Shown here in pieces: positions 6,464 to 10,930 of a stretch of 10,930 bases of DNA (the stretch's first letter is position 1; every line of letters begins with the position of its first letter). Below the pieces are notes generated by a model, which was not told where the DNA came from, did no database searches, and saw nothing but the letters and a program-made list of their open reading frames with translations. The stretch is taken from positions 1-10,930 of the forward strand of contig JALWZI010000271.1 of NCBI GenBank assembly GCA_027002755.1. Direction: 5' to 3'. The translations under genes and the position numbers were made by a program. Source of the stretch: Campylobacteraceae bacterium (GTDB taxonomy: Bacteria; Campylobacterota; Campylobacteria; Campylobacterales; Sulfurovaceae).

Positions 6464-7387
6464 TCACTCCTCCAAAAGCACTTCAAAATCCTTCAACTCG
6501 AAGAGCATCAGATCTCTCTCCTTCCGCTGGTGAAGCTCCCGGGAGAAACCGCTGCGGGAAAAAAGGGCGAACAGATCCGCCCGGATTCCGGAGGTTTCAG
6601 CTTTTTCCCGAAGTTTTTTCAACTCTCCCGCACTCACCGGACGGCCGGTGTATTTGCACTCCCCAAGAACCAGGTGACCCGTCTGAGTGTGGGCCAGCAG
6701 ATCGAATTCGCTGTACCGGTCCCAGTAGCTCCCCTTGCTCAGCAGCGGATCCCCCCTCCGGGCAAACTCCAACTCCAGCAGATCGTTGGAGAGCTGCTCG
6801 AAGACCAGAGAAAAAGCCCGCTCCCGATGCTGCCGATAGTTCTCCATAAAAGATTCGCTCTCTCCACGCTCCAACTCCCGGCGGAAAGGTTCAACGAAAC
6901 CGAACCAGAAACGATCGAAAGGACGGCGAAAACGGATCTTTCCCTGAATTCTGTATCGACGCAGTTCCTTTCGGATCGGACGGCCTGGATGGGGCCGCAG
7001 GGGCGTTTCCCGGCTCTCTTCCAGCCGCAGAACCTTCCGGCGCACCATCTCGTCCAATATTGCGCCCCCTACATTTTCACCCAGCCGGGCCCGCCGAAAG
7101 ACACCGTGCATTTTGCCGTCACCTCTCGCCACCGCCGTCAGAAGGCTCCGGTAGGGATCTTCGTTCAGATAGGCCGGCTCCACCCAGAGGGAACTTTGCT
7201 CGAACTCTAAGGCAAAGATCCGCTCCACACTCTGCTCCAGATCTTCGAAAAAATCGAAACGGATCCCCTCTTCCACACCGCCGAATATGGCGAAATACTC
7301 CAAAAGCGATGGCATCGGCAGATAGGGGAAACGGCGATGGAACCGGAAAAAGAGCTGACGGATCGGGGCCTCCTTGGGATCGGACAC
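6464..7387 (-). CDS. Stand-alone DUF234 protein (PD-(D/E)XK nuclease-like), no ATPase domain
   Basis: The C-terminal part matches the DUF234 domain normally found at the end of archaeal/bacterial ATPase_2 proteins. It has YSEFDLLAHTQTGHLVLGECKYTGRPV followed by LFSRSGFSREL. Asp, Glu and Lys of EFD...ECK sit as in a PD-(D/E)XK nuclease core, suggesting DNA binding or cleavage, although activity is not proven for the family. Upstream is a probable winged-helix stretch (DPYRSLLTAVARGDGK...ILDEMVRRKVLR). No Walker motifs are present, and the protein of about 300 residues is much shorter than the ATPase forms. The start is uncertain. The GTG at 7387 chosen here lies almost at the predicted transcription start. 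An ATC at 7363 has a perfect AAGGAGG upstream, an ATG lies at 7312, and the TTG at 7450 looks wrong because it would run through the promoters. Confidence 0.7.
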   Translation of the reverse strand: MSDPKEAPIRQLFFRFHRRFPYLPMPSLLEYFAIFGGVEEGIRFDFFEDLEQSVERIFALEFEQSSLWVEPAYLNEDPYRSLLTAVARGDGKMHGVFRRARLGENVGGAILDEMVRRKVLRLEESRETPLRPHPGRPIRKELRRYRIQGKIRFRRPFDRFWFGFVEPFRRELERGESESFMENYRQHRERAFSLVFEQLSNDLLELEFARRGDPLLSKGSYWDRYSEFDLLAHTQTGHLVLGECKYTGRPVSAGELKKLREKAETSGIRADLFALFSRSGFSRELHQRKERDLMLFELKDFEVLLEE

Positions 7388-7409
7388 TGCACGGATTATA
7401 CGATATAAT
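7381..7409 (+). promoter_or_regulatory. Promoter of exbB-exbD
   Basis: CGGACA (7381-7386) and TATAAT (7404-7409) are separated by 17 bp, giving a start near 7416 and a short leader of about 15 nt that includes AAAAAGGAA before the GTG start. The -10 forms one half of the palindrome ATTATA-CGA-TATAAT with the opposite-strand promoter. That palindrome could be an operator, for example for Fur, since ExbBD systems are commonly iron-regulated. The Fur suggestion is speculation. Confidence 0.6.
7395..7400 (-). promoter_or_regulatory. Probable -10 box for the DUF234 gene
   Basis: A perfect TATAAT on the minus strand, three bases from the exbB -10 box on the opposite strand. Transcription would start near 7388. 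The -35 region is poor. The promoter argues that the coding region begins at or below 7387. Confidence 0.45.
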
Positions 7410-7430
7410 TCCGGAAAAAAGGAACGCCAC

Positions 7431-7880
7431 GTGCCTGTCGAAACCCTCAAAAATATCGTCGATTACGGCATCATCGGCATCCTGCTGCTTATGAGCGTCG
7501 CCACCTTCGCCTACGCCATCGAACGTCTCCTTTTCTTCCGAAACATCGACCTCTACCAATACCCCAACCGCAAGATGCTGGAGCTGGACCTGGGGCGCAA
7601 TCTGGGACCCCTGGCCACCATCGGCTCCAGCGCCCCCTATATCGGGCTGCTGGGGACGGTCATCGCCATCATCCTCACCTTCTATGTAATCGGTGAGCAG
7701 AAGACCGCCATCGACACTGCAGAGATCATGAAGAATCTCGCTCTGGCCCTCAAAGCCACGGCCGCCGGCCTCATCGTCGCCATCCCCGCCACCATCTTCT
7801 ACAATATTCTGATAGACCGGGTCGATCGTCTCATCACACGCTGGGAGATCATCAACCAGAGCTATGACGAGGACCGATGA
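7431..7880 (+). CDS. exbB: ExbB/TolQ-family proton channel protein
   Basis: ExbB forms the pentameric inner-membrane scaffold of a proton-driven motor that, with ExbD, powers TonB or Tol. From GTG 7431 the protein has 149 residues, short like other Campylobacterota ExbB proteins and lacking the longer N-terminus of E. coli ExbB (244). Three hydrophobic segments are visible (about 12-30, 66-88, 107-127). The core motifs are IGLLGTVIAI (Thr76) and ALKATAAGLIVAIPATI (Thr110), whose threonines line the proton path in the family. GTG is chosen because AAGGA lies seven bases upstream and the TATAAT sits just before it. The TTG at 7374 would place the promoter inside the gene. The stop overlaps exbD by 4 bp (ATGA). 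Confidence 0.88.
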   Translation: MPVETLKNIVDYGIIGILLLMSVATFAYAIERLLFFRNIDLYQYPNRKMLELDLGRNLGPLATIGSSAPYIGLLGTVIAIILTFYVIGEQKTAIDTAEIMKNLALALKATAAGLIVAIPATIFYNILIDRVDRLITRWEIINQSYDEDR

Positions 7881-8254
7881 GACGGCGCCGCTTCACGGAG
7901 ATCAATGTCGTCCCCTTCATCGACATCGTTCTGGTCCTGCTGGTCATTGTCCTGGCCACCGCCACTTTCGTCATCAAAAACGAGCTTCCCGTGGATCTTC
8001 CAAAATCCGGCAGCCAGGCCAAGATCCCTCCCAAAAGCATCTCCATCACCATCGACAAAACGGGACGCTACTTTTTCGAGAAGCAGCCCGTCACCCTGGA
8101 GGAGCTCAAAAAACGCCTCGGCAAACTCGATCCGATCAAAGATCTCATCACCCTAAACGCCGATCAGAAGAGCCAGTTTCAGAAATTCGTCTCCGTCGTC
8201 GACATCCTGAAACGCAAGGGCTTCAAAAAGATCTCCATCGTCACCGCCCAGTGA
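7877..8254 (+). CDS. exbD: ExbD/TolR-family protein
   Basis: A 125-residue partner of ExbB with a short basic cytoplasmic start (MRRRRF), one membrane helix carrying the essential proton-binding Asp (Asp16 in EINVVPFIDIVLVLL), and a periplasmic domain (about 40-125) of the ExbD/TolR fold. The length fits the family (about 130-140). A GAGGA ribosome site precedes the ATG, which overlaps the exbB stop, so the pair is translationally coupled. A tonB gene does not follow as in many exbBD operons; the energised partner must be encoded elsewhere. The TolR alternative is less likely but not excluded. Confidence 0.88.
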   Translation: MRRRRFTEINVVPFIDIVLVLLVIVLATATFVIKNELPVDLPKSGSQAKIPPKSISITIDKTGRYFFEKQPVTLEELKKRLGKLDPIKDLITLNADQKSQFQKFVSVVDILKRKGFKKISIVTAQ

Positions 8255-8269
8255 CCTCAAGGACTCGTT

Positions 8270-9187
8270 ATGAATGACATCATCTTCGGACCCGTTGCCT
8301 CCCGCCGCTTCGGCAAATCCCTCGGGATCGACCTGAGCCCCGGTCGGAAACAGTGTAATTTCGACTGCGTCTACTGTGAACTGGAACCCGCGAAACCCAT
8401 GGATCACTATGAGGAGGTTCTCCCTGTCGAAACGATCCTTAGTGCTGTTGGGGAAGGGCTGCGGGAACACCCCGATATCGATGTCCTGACCGTCACCGCC
8501 AACGGCGAACCGACCCTCTACCCCTATCTGGAGGAGCTGCTGGAAGGTCTGGAAGCGATCCGGGGAGCAACCCGTCTGCTGATTCTGAGCAACGCCTCCA
8601 CGATCCACCGGTCCGAGATCCGTCGGGTTCTGCAACGATTTGATACGGTCAAGCTCTCGCTGGACTGTGCCACACTCCGCTGTTTCAAACGGATCGACCG
8701 CCCTGCGGACTCCGTAGATCCGGAAGCGATCAAAGAAGGGATGCTGGCCTTTCGTCAGGAGTACAGCGGCGCCCTGATCGTCGAGATCCTCGTGGTGGGG
8801 GGAATCAACGACAAGCCCGCCGAGATCGAAGCTCTCAATGCCTATCTGCAGCGGCTCCGCCCCGACCGCATCGATCTGGGGACCATCGACCGCCCTCCCG
8901 CCTACCGGGTCTCCCCGGTCTCCTATGAGAAGCTGCGGGAGCTCTCGCTGCTTTTCGATCCTTCTTTGAGCGTCCACATCGCCAGCCGCCGGGATATCGG
9001 AAAGATCACCCCCTCCGCCTACTCCGACGAGGAGATCCTCCACACCCTCTCCAAGCGCCCCCTCACCGCCGAGGATATCGCGATCCTTTTCGATAAAGAG
9101 AGCCGAAATCGGCTGGAAGAGCTGCAGCGAAAAGGGCGGATCGGCGTCCGGGAAACCTACGGAGTAAAATTTTTCGTTCCCACCTGA
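8270..9187 (+). CDS. Radical SAM protein (COG0731-like)
   Basis: A 305-residue radical S-adenosylmethionine enzyme of unknown reaction. The cluster-binding motif CNFDCVYC (Cys29, Cys33, Cys36; CX3CX2C) is intact, and NGEPT (78-82) is the usual SAM-contacting motif. The N-terminus (FGPVASRRFGKSLGIDL) is typical of the COG0731 group, which is related to wyosine-type tRNA modification enzymes. The last 55 or so residues (SKRPLTAEDIAILFDKE...LEELQRKGRIGV) look like a winged helix and may bind nucleic acid. AAGGA lies seven bases before ATG 8270, and only 15 bp separate it from exbD, so cotranscription is likely although a functional link is not obvious. Superfamily is secure; substrate unknown. 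Confidence 0.85.
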   Translation: MNDIIFGPVASRRFGKSLGIDLSPGRKQCNFDCVYCELEPAKPMDHYEEVLPVETILSAVGEGLREHPDIDVLTVTANGEPTLYPYLEELLEGLEAIRGATRLLILSNASTIHRSEIRRVLQRFDTVKLSLDCATLRCFKRIDRPADSVDPEAIKEGMLAFRQEYSGALIVEILVVGGINDKPAEIEALNAYLQRLRPDRIDLGTIDRPPAYRVSPVSYEKLRELSLLFDPSLSVHIASRRDIGKITPSAYSDEEILHTLSKRPLTAEDIAILFDKESRNRLEELQRKGRIGVRETYGVKFFVPT

Positions 9188-9195
9188 AAAAACTA

Positions 9196-9224
9196 TTGAC
9201 ATGCCAAAAGTTTTTGATTATAAT
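9196..9224 (+). promoter_or_regulatory. Full-consensus sigma-70 promoter of tRNA-Asn
   Basis: TTGACA (9196-9201) and TATAAT (9219-9224) are separated by exactly 17 bp. Both boxes are perfect, the strongest promoter in the window and unusual for a lineage with weak -35 boxes. The predicted start near 9231 lies about 32 nt before the tRNA. Confidence 0.9.
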
Positions 9225-9262
9225 CCCACTCACATTTCAGCGATGGAATGTACCTCTTCCAT

Positions 9263-9337
9263 TCCGGATTAGCTCAGCGGTAGAGTAGGCGGCTGTTAAC
9301 CGCTTGGTCGCTGGTTCGAATCCAGCATCCGGAGCCA
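9263..9337 (+). tRNA. tRNA-Asn (anticodon GUU)
   Basis: The cloverleaf is complete. The acceptor arm is TCCGGAT with ATCCGGA. The D-arm is GCTC...GAGT. The anticodon stem GGCGG pairs with CCGCT around the loop CTGTTAA, with anticodon GTT at 9295-9297. The T-arm GCTGG-TTCGAAT-CCAGC has the standard loop. The discriminator is G9334, and CCA is encoded at 9335-9337. It is a single tRNA with its own strong promoter. No clear terminator follows before the convergent MATE gene. Confidence 0.97.
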
Positions 9338-9427
9338 TTTCCCACACTTTTATTCAATCGTTTTTCAATAGCAAATCCAATCACTTTCCATTTGATCTAC
9401 AAATATATCTACTTCTCTATCCGATTC
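9338..9427. other. Intergenic gap between tRNA-Asn and the MATE gene
   Basis: This is an A/T-rich 90-bp gap between convergent genes. It has runs of T (CTTTTATTC, CGTTTTTC) that may help end tRNA transcription, but I see no stable stem in front of them and no gene. Confidence 0.4.
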
Positions 9428-10720
9428 TCAGCGCAATTCCCATCCCTTCTGCCGGAACATCCGCCACTGCAGTACCCCCCGGTAGAGGAAAAAGCCCATA
9501 AAGGCGATCCAGAGTGCCTGATCCAGGGGGAGGAAACGCTCCAGCAGCCAATCACTTCCCAGGTAGAGCAGCGTCGCGCTCAGGACAGCGTTGCGCATGG
9601 CCCGCACCGCTGTCATCCCGATGAAAATACCGTCGTAGATAAAGGCGGCGAAGGCCACCGGAGGCAGCAGTGCTGCCAGGGGTAAGAGTGCCACGGTGCG
9701 TTCCACTACTTCCGCCTGATCGGTAAAGATACGTATGATCCACTCCCCCGCCAAAGCGTAGACCAGACTGAAAAGCAGGGCCAGTACCCCTCCCCAGGCC
9801 AGCGAGTAGCGGACCGCCTTTTCAAAGCGCGGGCGATCCCCCGCTCCATAGTAACGCCCCACCAGACTCTCCGCGGCATTGGCAAAGCCGTCGATCGCAA
9901 AACTCATCCAGATCATGAACTGCAGAAGCAGGATCATCACCGAGAGGGTCACCTCCCCGCCCTTGGCCGCCTGGGCATAGAAGAAAGCCAGGGAGAATGT
10001 CAGCGCCACCGTCCGGATGAAGATGTTGCGATTGACATGAAAGAATCGTTCCAACGCTTCCCAGCGCAACAGTTCACTCCAGGCGATCCGGCGCAAAAAA
10101 CGGCGGTAGCGGCGCATCAGCCACACCGCGTAGATCACCCCCGCATACTGGGCTGCCACCGTCCCCCAGGCGGCTCCGGCGATTCCCCAGCCCAGAACTT
10201 TCACAAAATAGAAACTCAGTCCCACATTGACCAGATTGACCAGGAGAGTCACATAGAGGGGATAGCGGGCGTTCTGGACTCCAAAGAAGAAGCCGGTGGA
10301 GACGAAGAGCAGCAGTACCGCCGGAGCAGTCAGGATCCGGATGGTGAAATACTCCCTGGCAAGATCATGATACCCCGACTCCACATGCATCAGATTCGCG
10401 GCGATATCAAAAATAATATTATTGAATATTAACATAGGGAGAGCCAGGGCTATTGCCAGAAGTACCGCCCGATAGAGGGTCGCACTGAGCGTAGCCCTCT
10501 CCTCCGCACCGTAGGCCTGTGCGACCATCCCTGTGGTCCCCATTCGCAAAAACCCGAAACTGCTGTAGAGAAACATAAAGATCATCCCTCCGATCCCCAG
10601 TGCCGCCAGATGGGCTGCGGAGAGATGTCCCATCAGCGCCGTGTCGACGGAACTGATCAGCGGGACGGAGATATTGGCCAGGATATTGGGCAGGGCCAGA
10701 CGTAATATCTCACGATTCAT
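9428..10720 (-). CDS. MATE-family efflux transporter, DinF-type
   Basis: A 430-residue inner-membrane protein made almost entirely of hydrophobic helices, about 12 in two six-helix halves, the standard MATE length and layout. It starts with the family pattern (LALPNILANISVPLISSVDTALMGHL), followed by MGTTGMVAQAYGA and, in the second half, FAIDGFANAAESLVGRYYGAGD. These place it in the DinF branch, multidrug or oxidant-related antiporters driven by H+ or Na+. Substrate cannot be predicted. GGGGAGGG lies 5 bases before the ATG. A candidate -10 (TAAAAT, minus strand, 10753-10748) would start transcription near 10741, which puts the -35 region inside the adjoining heptamer repeat. The gene converges with the tRNA. 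Confidence 0.9.
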   Translation of the reverse strand: MNREILRLALPNILANISVPLISSVDTALMGHLSAAHLAALGIGGMIFMFLYSSFGFLRMGTTGMVAQAYGAEERATLSATLYRAVLLAIALALPMLIFNNIIFDIAANLMHVESGYHDLAREYFTIRILTAPAVLLLFVSTGFFFGVQNARYPLYVTLLVNLVNVGLSFYFVKVLGWGIAGAAWGTVAAQYAGVIYAVWLMRRYRRFLRRIAWSELLRWEALERFFHVNRNIFIRTVALTFSLAFFYAQAAKGGEVTLSVMILLLQFMIWMSFAIDGFANAAESLVGRYYGAGDRPRFEKAVRYSLAWGGVLALLFSLVYALAGEWIIRIFTDQAEVVERTVALLPLAALLPPVAFAAFIYDGIFIGMTAVRAMRNAVLSATLLYLGSDWLLERFLPLDQALWIAFMGFFLYRGVLQWRMFRQKGWELR

Positions 10721-10763
10721 CCAACCCTCCCCGCTTTTTTGTTTGGGATTTTAGCGCAAAGGG

Positions 10764-10805
10764 TTAGGAATTAGGAATTAGGAATTAGGAATTAGGAATT
10801 AGGAA
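10764..10805. repeat. Six perfect tandem copies of the heptamer TTAGGAA
   Basis: The 42 bp are exactly six units of TTAGGAA with no mismatch. The array ends 44 bp upstream of the MATE start codon and covers where its -35 region would be. Perfect short tandem arrays change copy number by slippage, so it is a candidate variable locus. It ends precisely where the probable insertion sequence begins. Confidence 0.95.
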
Positions 10806-10930
10806 GGCTCTAGACTAGCAGAATGCTAGAATAGAGTAATGAAGACCTCCAATAATCGGCCACTTTCACTGTATCGCATCCGAAAAATACTTTGGTGCTT
10901 CGTCATAGACATCACTGCCACCCAAACCAG
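10806..10930 (+). mobile_element. Left end of a probable IS1595-family insertion sequence (truncated by window)
   Basis: The heptamer array stops abruptly at 10805, and a new sequence starts with GGCTCTAGACTAG. It holds an imperfect hairpin (10808-10836: CTCTA..CTAGC-AGAAT-GCTAG..TAGAG), followed by the start of a transposase-like frame. The exact terminal inverted repeat cannot be confirmed because the other end lies outside the window. The boundary at 10806 is inferred. Confidence 0.5.
10839..10930 (+). CDS. N-terminus of an IS1595-like transposase (3' end outside window)
   Basis: The frame from ATG 10839 is open to the end of the window (30 codons): MKTSNNRPLSLYRIRKILWC, then FVIDITATQT. 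The pattern of basic residues followed by a helix with 'CFVIDITATQTA' resembles the helix-turn-helix start of IS1595-family (DDE) transposases, in which 'ALDLTATQIAKLTGLNRNT' is typical. The ribosome site is weak (TAGAG). Only the first tenth of such a protein is visible, so the assignment rests on this short motif, and whether the gene is intact is unknown. Confidence 0.55.
   Translation, partial: MKTSNNRPLSLYRIRKILWCFVIDITATQT

Noticed and set aside
6464..7450. TTG at 7450 as start of the DUF234 gene
   Set aside because: It has no ribosome site, lies inside exbB, and would make both promoters part of the coding sequence.
8153..9202. 349-codon frame antisense to the radical SAM gene
   Set aside because: The opposite strand carries an intact CX3CX2C radical SAM protein; the antisense product is a low-complexity Asp/Gly shadow.
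9304..9501. 65-codon plus frame starting in tRNA-Asn
   Set aside because: It begins within the T-arm of the tRNA and runs into the antisense of the MATE gene.

Overview
The window looks like chromosomal DNA of a GC-rich member of the Campylobacterota (Epsilonproteobacteria), perhaps in the Sulfurovum/Nitratifractor neighbourhood. The reasons are a secA gene directly followed by a single LolC/E-type permease (the order also known in Helicobacter pylori), a short ~150-residue ExbB, an AsmA-like gene beside mltG, and sigma-70 promoters that mostly show a clear TATAAT and a poor -35 box. The genus assignment is inference.

Layout. 1-2176 (+): the C-terminal third of secA, then a LolC/E-type lipoprotein-release permease coupled through TGATG. 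2212-4872 (-): a large AsmA/YhdP-like envelope protein. 4844-5803 (+): mltG, the peptidoglycan lytic transglycosylase that terminates glycan strands. The last two genes are divergent and overlap by 29 bp at their 5' ends, so each promoter must lie inside the other gene, and a perfect TATAAT is present in each. 5804-6463: 660 bp without a convincing gene, holding a ~277 bp MITE-like element with perfect 22-bp terminal inverted repeats and two large internal hairpins, plus an unrelated A/T-rich hairpin and smaller palindromes. 6464-7387 (-): a stand-alone DUF234 (PD-(D/E)XK-like) protein without the usual ATPase domain. 7431-9187 (+): exbB, exbD and a radical SAM protein, closely packed. The exbB and DUF234 promoters are back to back, with -10 boxes three bases apart. 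9196-9337 (+): tRNA-Asn(GUU) behind a full-consensus promoter. 9428-10720 (-): a DinF-type MATE exporter, with six tandem TTAGGAA units just upstream. 10806-10930: the left end of what looks like an IS1595-family insertion sequence, with the transposase running off the window.

Most of the window concerns the cell envelope: Sec export, lipoprotein release, phospholipid or outer-membrane homeostasis (AsmA-like), peptidoglycan (MltG), proton-motive-force coupling (ExbBD) and efflux (MATE). I found no CRISPR array, phage module or obvious defence island. The most notable signals are the overlapping divergent gene pair, the MITE-like structure, the mirror-image promoter with a possible non-canonical start codon for the DUF234 gene, and the heptamer array abutting an insertion sequence.
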